Origin: Klugiella xanthotipulae
GTDB lineage: Bacteria > Actinomycetota > Actinomycetes > Actinomycetales > Microbacteriaceae
Length of the DNA stretch: 64,000 nucleotides
NCBI RefSeq assembly: GCF_006716695.1
Contig: NZ_VFPN01000003.1
Coordinates: 434,001 to 498,000 of the forward strand
Direction: 5' to 3'
Positions within the stretch are counted from its first letter, which is position 1, and the number at the start of each line of letters is the position of its first letter. Shown here one piece after another: positions 18,083 to 26,290 of the stretch. The notes below the pieces were generated by a model. That model was not told the DNA's origin, did not search any database, and saw nothing but the letters and a program-made list of their open reading frames with translations. A program made the position numbers and the translations under genes.

Positions 18083-18099
18083 ACTAGTCTATGACTAGT
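18083..18099. promoter_or_regulatory. Perfect 17-bp inverted repeat in the ctaC 5' region
   Basis: ACTAGTC and GACTAGT arms of 7 bp flank TAT, centred about 42 bp upstream of the ctaC start. On the minus strand a TAGGCT sequence (possible -10) lies just before it, so the repeat would sit around the transcription start. It could be an operator; no known motif is recognised. Confidence 0.4.
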
Positions 18100-18163
18100 C
18101 GTCCTAAGCCTACCCTGTGAGATGCGGCGCTCGTGACAACAACGGCCACGAAACGGAATCTAG

Positions 18164-18520
18164 TTAGCTGAAACTATCCCCGCAGGCGCAACTTCCCGCC
18201 GCATTTGGGTTGTCGATACTGAATCCCTGTTTTTCTATCGTGTCCTCAAAATCGATGGTTGCACCAGCCAGGTATGGCACGCTCATCTTGTCAACGATGA
18301 CCTCAACACCGTCAAAATCAACAACAGCATCGTTATCGAGGTAACGCTCATCGAAGTAGAGCTGGTAGATCAGGCCAGAGCATCCGCCGGGCTGAACTGC
18401 AATGCGTAGGCGGAGGTCATCCCGCCCCTCTTGCTCAAGGAGACTGCGCACCTTGTGTGCAGCGGCGTCGGTTAGTCCAACTCCGTGTTCCGCGACAGTC
18501 GCGGTAGCAGTCTCAGTCAT
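18164..18520 (-). CDS. erpA: Iron-sulfur cluster insertion protein ErpA (HesB/IscA family)
   Basis: A-type carrier protein of 118 aa that delivers Fe-S clusters to target enzymes. The three conserved cysteines are visible: C in QPGGCSGLIYQL (about residue 50) and the C-terminal SCACG pair (about 111-113). The start is ATG 18520, preceded by GAAGGAGCCACA; the frame is open 51 bp further upstream but lacks a comparable binding site. The gene is transcribed away from the DUF3043 gene and towards ctaC. Having it next to a heme-copper oxidase locus fits a respiratory maturation context, although it probably serves many enzymes. Confidence 0.93.
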   Translation of the reverse strand: MTETATATVAEHGVGLTDAAAHKVRSLLEQEGRDDLRLRIAVQPGGCSGLIYQLYFDERYLDNDAVVDFDGVEVIVDKMSVPYLAGATIDFEDTIEKQGFSIDNPNAAGSCACGDSFS

Positions 18521-18688
18521 TGTGGCTCCTTCAAGGTTTCCGGTGGCTCTGGGATTACGCGCGGCATCCACACCAGCCGTTAGGTAGGGATTCTATCTCT
18601 TACAACCCGGGAAAGTATGAGAATATTCCCCACGTTCAGGAGGTACTCTTGTCTCTGTACGGAATTTCGCCCACAACACGAGGACTCG

Positions 18689-19276
18689 ATGGTGGCACGC
18701 AATAAAACTTCACAGGATGGCTCAGCGGTTCAGGAGGGTTCGGTCTCCACTAACCAGGTAGCCGGGAAAGGGCATCCCACCCCCAGTCGTAAGCAGCAGC
18801 AGGCCGCACGGGCACGTCCCCTCGTCGTCAGCGACCGTAAAGAAGCCAACCGGGCCAGCAGGGCTAAGGTCGCCGAACAGCGGGAGCGTGCTCGACTCGG
18901 CATGGCAGCTGGCGATGAAAAATTTCTCACCGCACGCGACAAGGGCCCCCAGCGACGATGGGTCCGTGACTATGTTGACGCACGGACCAGCATCGGTGAG
19001 TTCATGATTCCGCTTATGGGTCTTGTTCTGGTCATGACGTTTGTGCCCATTCCGGAGTTTCAGGTGTATAGCGTCCTCGCAATCTGGGGATTTCTGATTC
19101 TGGCTATTATCGACACGATAGTCGTGGGCTTTATTCTCAAGAAAAAGTTGGCCAGCAAGTTTGGAGAGAACAGTGTGCAACCTGGCTATCGCTGGTACGC
19201 AGCCATGCGCATCTTGCAGCTGCGTGTCCTCCGTCTGCCTAAGCCTCAGGTGAAGCGACGCCAGTTCCCCAGCTAA
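18689..19276 (+). CDS. DUF3043-like small membrane protein
   Basis: Protein of 195 aa. The first 110 residues are hydrophilic and basic (HPTPSRKQQQAARARPLV, ANRASRAKVAEQRERARLG). A conserved GPQRRWVRDYVDAR segment precedes two membrane helices (about 112-128 and 135-157, FLILAIIDTIVVGFIL) and a basic tail. This matches the actinobacterial DUF3043 family; function unknown. ATG 18689 is chosen because GAGGACTCG precedes it; the frame stays open to 18617, but that extension looks random. It is divergent from erpA, sharing a 168-bp upstream region, and is convergent with pyrD across a strong terminator. Confidence 0.78.
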   Translation: MVARNKTSQDGSAVQEGSVSTNQVAGKGHPTPSRKQQQAARARPLVVSDRKEANRASRAKVAEQRERARLGMAAGDEKFLTARDKGPQRRWVRDYVDARTSIGEFMIPLMGLVLVMTFVPIPEFQVYSVLAIWGFLILAIIDTIVVGFILKKKLASKFGENSVQPGYRWYAAMRILQLRVLRLPKPQVKRRQFPS

Positions 19277-19290
19277 ATTATTAGCAATTA

Positions 19291-19337
19291 TGTGAGAGAG
19301 GGGCCGGGCACACTGTGTGCCCGGCCCCTCTCTCACA
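19291..19337. terminator. Bidirectional terminator: 23-bp perfect inverted repeat
   Basis: The arms 19291-19313 and 19315-19337 are exact reverse complements (outer end TGTGAGAGAG, inner end GGGCACAC) around a single T. It lies between the convergent DUF3043 and pyrD genes and probably stops transcription from both sides. There is no long T-run, so it may act by structure or with Rho. Confidence 0.75.
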
Positions 19338-19351
19338 CGATCACGAGTCGA

Positions 19352-20389
19352 TCAGGGTTTCAGGAGGTGATCCAATCCCCTGTTTATACGACGTGCCCAC
19401 ATCGGACCAACATAAAGGAAAGCGGTGTAGCCCTGAACAAGGGTCGCCCCAGCACTCAGACGATCTGCAACGTCCTGGGCGGTCGTTACGCCACCCACCG
19501 AGATGACACACGTCTCCATGGGGAGCACCGTACGAATCAGAGCAAGGACTTCAAGCGAACGGACGGCAAGGGGCCGACCAGAGAGACCCCCGGCACCAGC
19601 AGCCGAAACCGTCGCAGGATTCGTGCGGAGGCCCGAACGCTCAATCGTGGTGTTCGTGGCGATGATTCCGGCGAGGCCCAACTCACGAACAAGGGCACAG
19701 ATATCTAGGATGTCCTCATCGACCAGATCAGGGGCAATCTTGACGAGAAGCGGTTTCCCCTGTGAAACAGCCTGAACAGCTGCTAACAGCGGTCGAAGCT
19801 GTTCGGCCTCCTGCAAACCGCGTAGGCCGGGGGTGTTTGGAGAGCTCACGTTCACAACAAGATAGTCCGAGACTCCGACCAGCTGTTGCGCGCTGAGCCG
19901 GTAATCGTGGATAGCGTCTTCAACTGATGTCGCTCTGTTCTTACCGATATTGGCACCGATAACGGGGCGAATACGGCGCGCAGATTCCCGCGCAAACCGG
20001 GGGCGGGAATCTGTGACCCCTTCGTTGTTGAATCCCATCCGGTTAATGATCGCGCGATCAGCAACCAAACGAAACAGCCGGGGCTTGTCATTACCCGGTT
20101 GGGCAAGCGGCGTCAGCGTGCCCACCTCCACGTGGCCAAATCCCAGCTGACCCAAGCCACGGATAGCCTTTCCGTCCTTATCAAAACCGGCGGCAATACC
20201 AAACGGTGTCGGGAAGGTTAATCCCATGGTCGAGACGCTGATATCGGTGCGCGAGCGGGTGAACCGATGGACAATGCGGCCGATACCAAGCATCGGCATT
20301 GCCCTGATTGCGTCGAACGCAAGGTGGTGGGCTCGTTCTGGGTCCATCTTGCTCAGGACCGCACGAAAGAGAAGGTCATACACTCCCAC
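19352..20389 (-). CDS. pyrD: Quinone-dependent dihydroorotate dehydrogenase (class 2)
   Basis: FMN enzyme of pyrimidine synthesis, oxidising dihydroorotate to orotate with membrane quinone. The 345-aa protein has the N-terminal helical membrane-association region (YDLLFRAVLSKMDPERAHHL), FGIAAGFDKDGKAI, GFGHVEVGTLTP, NRMGFNNEG, the catalytic-serine segment VNVSSPNTPGLR (about 180) and the C-terminal ISVGGVTTAQDV phosphate-binding region. The N-terminal extension makes it class 2. The start is GTG with GGAG six nt upstream, 2 bp after nrdR; hisD-nrdR-pyrD look like one operon. Confidence 0.96.
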   Translation of the reverse strand: MGVYDLLFRAVLSKMDPERAHHLAFDAIRAMPMLGIGRIVHRFTRSRTDISVSTMGLTFPTPFGIAAGFDKDGKAIRGLGQLGFGHVEVGTLTPLAQPGNDKPRLFRLVADRAIINRMGFNNEGVTDSRPRFARESARRIRPVIGANIGKNRATSVEDAIHDYRLSAQQLVGVSDYLVVNVSSPNTPGLRGLQEAEQLRPLLAAVQAVSQGKPLLVKIAPDLVDEDILDICALVRELGLAGIIATNTTIERSGLRTNPATVSAAGAGGLSGRPLAVRSLEVLALIRTVLPMETCVISVGGVTTAQDVADRLSAGATLVQGYTAFLYVGPMWARRINRGLDHLLKP

Positions 20390-20391
20390 GC

Positions 20392-20886
20392 CTAGCTCCG
20401 ACCCGGACGAGGTGCGCTCTCGCCCACTTTGGCGTCATCCTGACGAACGTCACGCAGCCCCTTGATAGCGACCTCAAAGTCTTCCAGCGATTCAAAGGCC
20501 TGGTAAACACTTGCGAACCGCATAAAGGCGACCTCGTCAAGATCACGCAGCGGCGGCAGAATGGAGAGCCCAATGTCGTTGGCCTGAATCTGGGAAGCCC
20601 CCGTGGACCGGATCGTCTCCTCAACCTTTTGCGCCAGCAGAGCCAGATCAGTATCGGTCACGGGACGTCCCTGGCAGGCCTTCCGTACGCCGGTAACAAC
20701 TTTTTCTCGACTAAACGGTTCCACGACCCCGCTGCGTTTAATGACGGTGAGACTGGCCGTTTCCGTCGTACTAAACCGACGGTTACACTCCGGACACTGC
20801 CGACGGCGGCGAATTGCTGTGCCGTCATCGGCGGTCCGGGAGTCAATGACACGCGAATCGGGATGTCTACAAAAGGGACAGTGCAT
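20392..20886 (-). CDS. nrdR: Transcriptional repressor NrdR
   Basis: Protein of 164 aa. The N-terminal zinc ribbon is complete ([15 protein letters not shown], then [17 protein letters not shown]), and an ATP-cone domain follows ([20 protein letters not shown]). NrdR binds ATP/dATP and represses ribonucleotide reductase genes by binding NrdR boxes. The protein is slightly longer than many members because of a basic C-terminal tail ([12 protein letters not shown]). No nrd genes are in the window. Its placement between hisD and pyrD means it would be co-transcribed with nucleotide-related biosynthesis. Confidence 0.96.
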   Translation of the reverse strand: MHCPFCRHPDSRVIDSRTADDGTAIRRRRQCPECNRRFSTTETASLTVIKRSGVVEPFSREKVVTGVRKACQGRPVTDTDLALLAQKVEETIRSTGASQIQANDIGLSILPPLRDLDEVAFMRFASVYQAFESLEDFEVAIKGLRDVRQDDAKVGESAPRPGRS

Positions 20887-20901
20887 GAGGGTCGTCCTGA
20901 G

Positions 20902-22206
20902 CTAGCTGAAACGGATAGTGACGGCGTCGCCGTGGCCGGGAAGCTGTTCTGCCTCCGCAAGGGCGACCACAGGCAGCTGAACATCTCGCAGAGCATCCGC
21001 GGAATATTCCACAATTTGTTGGGCACGGAGAAACGCATACGCCCCGAGACCAGAGGTGTAACGAGCACTCCCCCCGGTGGGCAAAACGTGATTTGACCCA
21101 GCGATATAGTCGCCAAGGCTCACGGGGGAATACGGACCCACAAAAATAGCACCGGCGTTGCGTATCTGCGAGACCAGGGTGGCGTTGTGTGCGGTATGCA
21201 ACTCAAGGTGCTCCGGACCGTACGCGTTGCTGACAGCGACGGCCATGTCGCTATCATCCACAAGAATAATGGCTGATTGTGGTCCACCCAGCGCAGCCAC
21301 CACACGGTCGCGGTTACCGGTTACCGGTACAAGCCGTTGGAGAGAAGCCCGAACAGCCTCTGCCAGGTCGGGCGAGTCAGTAATAAGGACCGAAGCAGCG
21401 GCCTCATCGTGTTCCGCCTGGCTGATCAGGTCGCTAGCGACAAAATCAGGCACGGCTGTAGCATCCGCGATGATCACGATCTCGGTCGTTCCAGCCTCCG
21501 CATCAATGCCCACCACACCATTGACAACGCGCTTAGCGGCCGCAACGAAAACATTCCCCGGACCGGTGATGACATCCACCGGCTCCAGTTCGATATCGGC
21601 TACTCCGTAAGCGAGCGCGGCGATGGCCCCGGCCCCACCCATCGCGTAGACCTCCGTGATGCCAAGAAGGGCTGCAGCCGCCAAAATGGTGGGGTGGACT
21701 TCGCCAGAAAACTCACGCTGAGCAGGCGAAGCAAGCGCAATGTGCTCGACACCGGCAACCTGAGCGGCAACAACATTCATCACCACGCTCGACGGATACA
21801 CGGCCTTACCTCCGGGTACATACAGGCCCACGCGTGAAACCGGACTCCAGCGTTGAGTCACCGTGGCACCAGTGGCCAACGTAGTGACCCGCTCCGGCGG
21901 GACCTGAGCTGCCGTGGCTTGCTGCACCCTGTTGATAGATTCAAGCAAGGCTCGCTTGACCTCCGGCGGCAAGTTGGTGAGGGCATCTTGAATTCGTTCA
22001 GGCGGAATACGCACATGGCTAGGCCGGACCCCGTCAAACCGTTCGGCCTGATCAACGAGCGCGACGCTCCCCCGCTCTCGAACATCCGCGATAAGGGGCT
22101 CAACACGTGATACGGCCGCGCCAATATCAACCTGTGCACGGGGAACACGAGCGAGAAGCTCGGCACGAGTGAGGTGGCTACCGCGAAGATCTAAAGTCTG
22201 AATCAT
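20902..22206 (-). CDS. hisD: Histidinol dehydrogenase HisD
   Basis: Zinc, NAD-dependent enzyme catalysing the last two oxidations of histidine synthesis. The 434-aa protein has the family signature region IDAEAGTTEIVIIADATAVP and DLISQAEHDEAAASVLIT, with catalytic Glu/His in GPEHLELHTA (about 327), and zinc ligands from QAEHD and the C-terminal ADALRDVQLPV region. VTGPGNVFVAAAKR marks the NAD site. It is the first gene of a likely hisD-nrdR-pyrD operon (15-bp and 2-bp gaps). Other his genes are not in the window. Confidence 0.96.
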   Translation of the reverse strand: MIQTLDLRGSHLTRAELLARVPRAQVDIGAAVSRVEPLIADVRERGSVALVDQAERFDGVRPSHVRIPPERIQDALTNLPPEVKRALLESINRVQQATAAQVPPERVTTLATGATVTQRWSPVSRVGLYVPGGKAVYPSSVVMNVVAAQVAGVEHIALASPAQREFSGEVHPTILAAAALLGITEVYAMGGAGAIAALAYGVADIELEPVDVITGPGNVFVAAAKRVVNGVVGIDAEAGTTEIVIIADATAVPDFVASDLISQAEHDEAAASVLITDSPDLAEAVRASLQRLVPVTGNRDRVVAALGGPQSAIILVDDSDMAVAVSNAYGPEHLELHTAHNATLVSQIRNAGAIFVGPYSPVSLGDYIAGSNHVLPTGGSARYTSGLGAYAFLRAQQIVEYSADALRDVQLPVVALAEAEQLPGHGDAVTIRFS

Positions 22207-22287
22207 GACCTGCCCAGTCTAGTTGCACTGTCCTGACAAAGAAGAAAAGAGGGAATAGAATTCCCCAAGCTCAGGTTGCCACCTGTG

Positions 22288-22806
22288 ATGAATACTCAAT
22301 TGCCCGCCACGGTTACTGATGAGCGAAGTCAGACCGCATTCCGCCAAGCATTTCAACGGCACTCCGCTGGCGTCGCTATCGTCACCGCCGCGGATATCAC
22401 GGGCAGGCCAACCGGCTTCACCGCAACCTCGCTCGCCTCGCTCTCAGCACAACCACCGATGCTGACCTTTAACCTCGCCACATCCTCAAGCTCGTGGGAG
22501 GCACTCACCGAGACGAACCACGTGGCCGTTCACATGCTGGGTGTGCGTAACCGCGCACTGGCCGCTCGAATGGCTGGCCCTCGTGCAAACCGTTTTGTCG
22601 GTGACCACTGGCATCGCGGCGAATTCAACCTGCCGATTCTCAACGATGTGACCGCTGTTCTCATCGGTACAATTATCCAACGAAACGTTGTTCACGGTGC
22701 CGCGTGTATTGTTGCAAAAGTTGTCGGCGGGTATCAGGGCGAGGACGACGCGGGGCTGCTCTACCGCGAACGCGTATACCTAGCCCCGCAGCCCCTGACG
22801 GACTAA
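22288..22806 (+). CDS. Flavin reductase-like FMN-binding protein
   Basis: Protein of 172 aa with the flavin reductase fold signatures FRQAFQRHSAGVAIVT (residues about 17-32), GFTATSLASLSAQPPMLTFN (about 44-63) and SSSWEAL, plus VHMLGVRNRALAARM and the closing VVGGYQGEDDAGLLYRERVY. Such proteins supply reduced FMN to two-component monooxygenases. No partner oxygenase is nearby. The start is uncertain: TTG 22276, GTG 22285 and ATG 22288 are in frame and no strong ribosome binding site decides. It is divergent from hisD and its stop overlaps the cydC stop by 4 bp. Confidence 0.85.
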   Translation: MNTQLPATVTDERSQTAFRQAFQRHSAGVAIVTAADITGRPTGFTATSLASLSAQPPMLTFNLATSSSSWEALTETNHVAVHMLGVRNRALAARMAGPRANRFVGDHWHRGEFNLPILNDVTAVLIGTIIQRNVVHGAACIVAKVVGGYQGEDDAGLLYRERVYLAPQPLTD

Positions 22807-24545
22807 CCTGTCGAGGCCGTCACCCGACCCGCGGCAAGCCGCAGTGTAGCTGAGACAGCGTCCCGAGGTACGGGAGTATGCGAGATGATAATGACCGCGC
22901 GGTCCCCGCCCTCAGCGAGAGCGAGAATATCGGCGATAAGGGCATCCGCTTGATCCGGGTCAACGTTGGCCGTTGGCTCGTCAAAAACGATGACGGGGAA
23001 CCCGGCCAGAAGGGCACGAGCTAAAGCAATCCGTTGGGCTTGACCGCCGGACACCAAGGCACCACTCTCGCCCACACGTGCCGATAATCCACCGCGATCA
23101 GCAACCCACTCCCCCAAACCGACGCGCGTCAGGACCTCCATCAGGCGGTCATCCGTCGCATCTTCAGCCGCAAACTTGAGGTTCTGCCGAATGTCGGAAT
23201 CGAAAAGATATGGAGACTGCTCACACAGCCCAACGACTCCGCGAACAGCCGCGTGGCTCAGCTTTCGGGCCTCGACTCCGCGAATCTGATAGGAACCCTC
23301 GTAGTCGATAAATCTCACGAGCACCTGGGCCAAAGTTGTCTTACCGGCCCCGCTCGCCCCCTCAATCAGCAGCCGATCCCCCGGGGCCACCCTCAGGTTC
23401 ACCTCCCTGAGCGCATACTCAGTGCTGCCGGGATGATGGGCGGATAGCCCCGCTAATTCGACAAGAAGGTTCACCTCGTCCACCTCCGAAACATCCCCAT
23501 CCGCGCTATCCGCAGGAATACCACTCGGCAGCTCATCCGGAACGGCAGTCGAGAGTCGATATGCGCTTGCCACAACCTGCCGTCGGGCCGCCAGAGCAAT
23601 AGGGACGGCGGCGAAAACCTCAAATACGGCAGCGGGAACCATCACGATAGCCCCGAAGAGAGGTGCCCCGAGTGCGCCAGAACTCACGGAGCCTGCCGTA
23701 AGTACGAGGGTAAGAACCGTAGCTGCACCGGCGAGTAACGAGACAACAGCCGCAGCGACGCCAGAGCCGATGGCGCGGCGACGCTCCGCCCGCCTGAGAT
23801 CGTCATCCGCCCTCTGCACGAGACCGAGACGTTGCTCAAGTGCACCAAAAAGGGTGAGAACGTCAAGGGAAGCCAGAACGTCAAGGATAGCGTCCGCTAA
23901 CCGGCCGCGAAGTGCCGAAATTCGACGTTCGGAGGCTGCTGAAATAGCCCGGTTAGCCCACACGGACGCCATACTTGCCAGAATCAGGCACACCGTGAAA
24001 ACGAGGGCCGCGGGAAACGAGATAATTCCAACGGTGACGACGCTCAATACCAGGACAATACCCGACGAGATCACGGGTTGCACAACCCGAAGTGGGTAGT
24101 TTTGGAGCTCATCCACATCGCGTACGACGCGACTGAGAAGATCACCGCGACTCGTTGCGCGTAGGCCAGCCGGGGCAATGGGCAGAAGACGCTCGTAGAA
24201 CGATACACGCAGAGTAGATAACTGGCGGAAGGCCGCGTCGTGACTCGCCAGGCGGTCGCCGTAGCGGAAAGCCGCCCGCCCGATCGCGCAGGCCCTGACC
24301 CCCACAACGGCAAAATTGAGGTAGAGAATAGGCGGCTGTTCAGCTGCACGAACAATGAGCCACATACTGAGACCGAGAAGAACTACCGCAGAAAAATCAC
24401 CCAGCGCGGCCAAGATGAGACCGGGAGCAAATCGTTTGCGCGGGGGTAGGGCAGACGACAGGATGCCCGCGACATCCGCAGCCGCTGGCCTGCGGCTGGT
24501 GTCGGATCCGTGATCAGAGCTGGGCACACTAGCTGAGGCTGACAT
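22803..24545 (-). CDS. cydC: Cytochrome bd assembly ABC transporter subunit CydC
   Basis: Half-transporter of 580 aa: a six-helix membrane domain (about 30-320) followed by an ATPase domain with Walker A IEGASGAGKTTLAQ (about 395), a signature variant LVSGGQAQRIALARALLAG, Walker B VIVFDEPTANVD and the H-loop IIISHTP. With CydD it exports thiols such as glutathione/cysteine in E. coli and is required to assemble cytochrome bd; the actinobacterial substrate is less clear (mycothiol-related thiol is a guess). ATG 24545 is chosen because AAGGA lies nine nt upstream; TTG 24554 is also in frame. It overlaps the cydD end. Confidence 0.9.
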   Translation of the reverse strand: MSASASVPSSDHGSDTSRRPAAADVAGILSSALPPRKRFAPGLILAALGDFSAVVLLGLSMWLIVRAAEQPPILYLNFAVVGVRACAIGRAAFRYGDRLASHDAAFRQLSTLRVSFYERLLPIAPAGLRATSRGDLLSRVVRDVDELQNYPLRVVQPVISSGIVLVLSVVTVGIISFPAALVFTVCLILASMASVWANRAISAASERRISALRGRLADAILDVLASLDVLTLFGALEQRLGLVQRADDDLRRAERRRAIGSGVAAAVVSLLAGAATVLTLVLTAGSVSSGALGAPLFGAIVMVPAAVFEVFAAVPIALAARRQVVASAYRLSTAVPDELPSGIPADSADGDVSEVDEVNLLVELAGLSAHHPGSTEYALREVNLRVAPGDRLLIEGASGAGKTTLAQVLVRFIDYEGSYQIRGVEARKLSHAAVRGVVGLCEQSPYLFDSDIRQNLKFAAEDATDDRLMEVLTRVGLGEWVADRGGLSARVGESGALVSGGQAQRIALARALLAGFPVIVFDEPTANVDPDQADALIADILALAEGGDRAVIIISHTPVPRDAVSATLRLAAGRVTASTG

Positions 24546-26202
24546 TGTCACCAATCCTTAAAATCGTGTCGGCCCGTGCGGCCACGGCGTGACGATGACT
24601 CACCACGAGCACCGCAATGCCGCTATCGGCCACCTTGCGCAACGTGTCAAGCACGGCCCCCTCAGTGACAGAGTCTAAGGCGGATGTTGGTTCGTCCAGG
24701 ATCAGTACTGAAGCCCCCTTCTCACGAAGCCGAAAAAGCGCCCGTGCAATCGACACCCGCTGAGCCTGGCCACCAGATAATCCTTCGCCCGCAGGCCCCA
24801 GCTCCAACAGCGGGTCAATATCCGATCCGGCGGCTGCCGTGAGTGCGGCGGCGACAGCCTCGCGCACATGGGCACTATCAGCATCCGTGCTGCCCAGAGA
24901 AACGTTGCTCGCGACGGTACCAGCGACAAGTCCCGGCCGCTGCCCGACCCAGGATAACCAGCCGCGCTGACCGGGTGGCTGGGTCGTAACATCTTGACCG
25001 GCCACGCACACCCGACCCCCGTGCGGAACAAGACCCGTGATGGCACCCAGGAGACTCGACTTGCCCGCCCCGCTCGGACCAACCAGGGCAGTGACCAGGC
25101 CGGGAGCAAGCGTGAGACTCACCTCGTTCACAGCGATGAGAGTGTCATAGCGGATGCTAACGGAGCGAAGCTCCAGCGCCGCCGACACGCCGAGGATCTC
25201 ACTGGCGGTGGTCTCTACTGCGCCTGGGGTCAACGATGCAGAGCGGGCACGATCTTCGTCAAGAATGTCAAACACGTCCTCGACCGCGGTGAGCCCCTCA
25301 GCCGCCGCGTGAAAGCTTGCACCCACCTGACGGATCGGAACGAAAACCTCGGGGGTGAGCAGTAAAACAAAAAGCCCAACCGCAAGAGGCATGCTGCCCT
25401 CAATCAGCCGCACACCGATACCGACCGCGACAAACGCGACAGAGATGGTGCCCGCTAGATCGAGCACAAACCCGCTCAGGAAGGTGACCCGGAGAACCTT
25501 CATCGTGCGAACACGATAGTCCTCGGTGACAAGCTGAATTCGGGCACTCTGGCGTTCTGCACGACCGAAGATCTTAAGCGTGGAGAGCCCTCCCACTACA
25601 TCATGAAAGCTACGTGCGAGCGTGTTGAGAGCATCCCACTGTTTACGCTGCACGCTCTGAGTCGCCCAGCCGATGAGCACCATGAAAATCGGAATAACGG
25701 GATAAACACCGATGATAATCAACGCGCTCAGCGCATCACTGCGCCATATCAGGATCAGGAGAAACGGGGTCGCCAACACCGTCAAGATGAGCTGAGGAAT
25801 GTACTTCGCGAAATACTCGTCAAGTGCATCGAGACCCTGAGTTACCGATGTTGTAATAGTTGCGGAGGACCGACCAGATAACCAGGAAGGCCCCAGCCGG
25901 TCAATCGCCCCTAGCGAGGCCTGTCGCAACTCACTCTTCACGGCGGATGCCCCACGTGCCGAGTTAGCCTCGACCAGCCAGATTGTTACCGCGCGCACAA
26001 ACACCGAAAGGGTCAGGCCACACAGCGACACGGCAAAGGAACGGCCCAGGTCGCCCTCAACCACAGCAACGATTGCCTGGGAAGCATACCAGGCCACCCC
26101 CACCAACGACAGGATCCGCAGCAGGCCCAGCAGGGCACCGCGCACCAAGAACCCACGAATAGATTGGGCGTAGCGCAGGAGTCTGGCATCAAAAGGCTTC
26201 AC
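24529..26202 (-). CDS. cydD: Cytochrome bd assembly ABC transporter subunit CydD
   Basis: Half-transporter of 557 aa. The membrane domain is followed by an ATPase domain with Walker A VGPSGAGKSSLLGAI (about 370), the signature LSGGQAQRVSIARALF, Walker B ASVLILDEPTSALD and VVSHRH. The proposed start is GTG 26202 (VKPFDARLLRYAQ), preceded by GGGAG; upstream in-frame codons would run through the terminator into cydB. It forms a heterodimer with CydC, whose gene overlaps its 3' end by 17 bp. An intrinsic terminator separates it from cydB, so its expression relative to the oxidase depends on read-through or a separate promoter. Confidence 0.9.
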   Translation of the reverse strand: MKPFDARLLRYAQSIRGFLVRGALLGLLRILSLVGVAWYASQAIVAVVEGDLGRSFAVSLCGLTLSVFVRAVTIWLVEANSARGASAVKSELRQASLGAIDRLGPSWLSGRSSATITTSVTQGLDALDEYFAKYIPQLILTVLATPFLLILIWRSDALSALIIIGVYPVIPIFMVLIGWATQSVQRKQWDALNTLARSFHDVVGGLSTLKIFGRAERQSARIQLVTEDYRVRTMKVLRVTFLSGFVLDLAGTISVAFVAVGIGVRLIEGSMPLAVGLFVLLLTPEVFVPIRQVGASFHAAAEGLTAVEDVFDILDEDRARSASLTPGAVETTASEILGVSAALELRSVSIRYDTLIAVNEVSLTLAPGLVTALVGPSGAGKSSLLGAITGLVPHGGRVCVAGQDVTTQPPGQRGWLSWVGQRPGLVAGTVASNVSLGSTDADSAHVREAVAAALTAAAGSDIDPLLELGPAGEGLSGGQAQRVSIARALFRLREKGASVLILDEPTSALDSVTEGAVLDTLRKVADSGIAVLVVSHRHAVAARADTILRIGDNVSLS

Positions 26203-26225
26203 GGCTCTTATTCTCCCAAATGTAT

Positions 26226-26270
26226 AAAAAGCAACGACCGGTGGCAGCTTGACGCTACCACCGGTCGTTG
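26226..26270 (-). terminator. Intrinsic terminator between cydB and cydD
   Basis: On the minus strand CAACGACCGGTGG pairs with CCACCGGTCGTTG; the stem extends further inward with one mismatch and is followed by TTTTT. It follows the cydB stop by about 20 bp and would separate oxidase subunits from their assembly transporter. Confidence 0.85.
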
Positions 26271-26290
26271 TGGCGTGGACAGGATAACCG

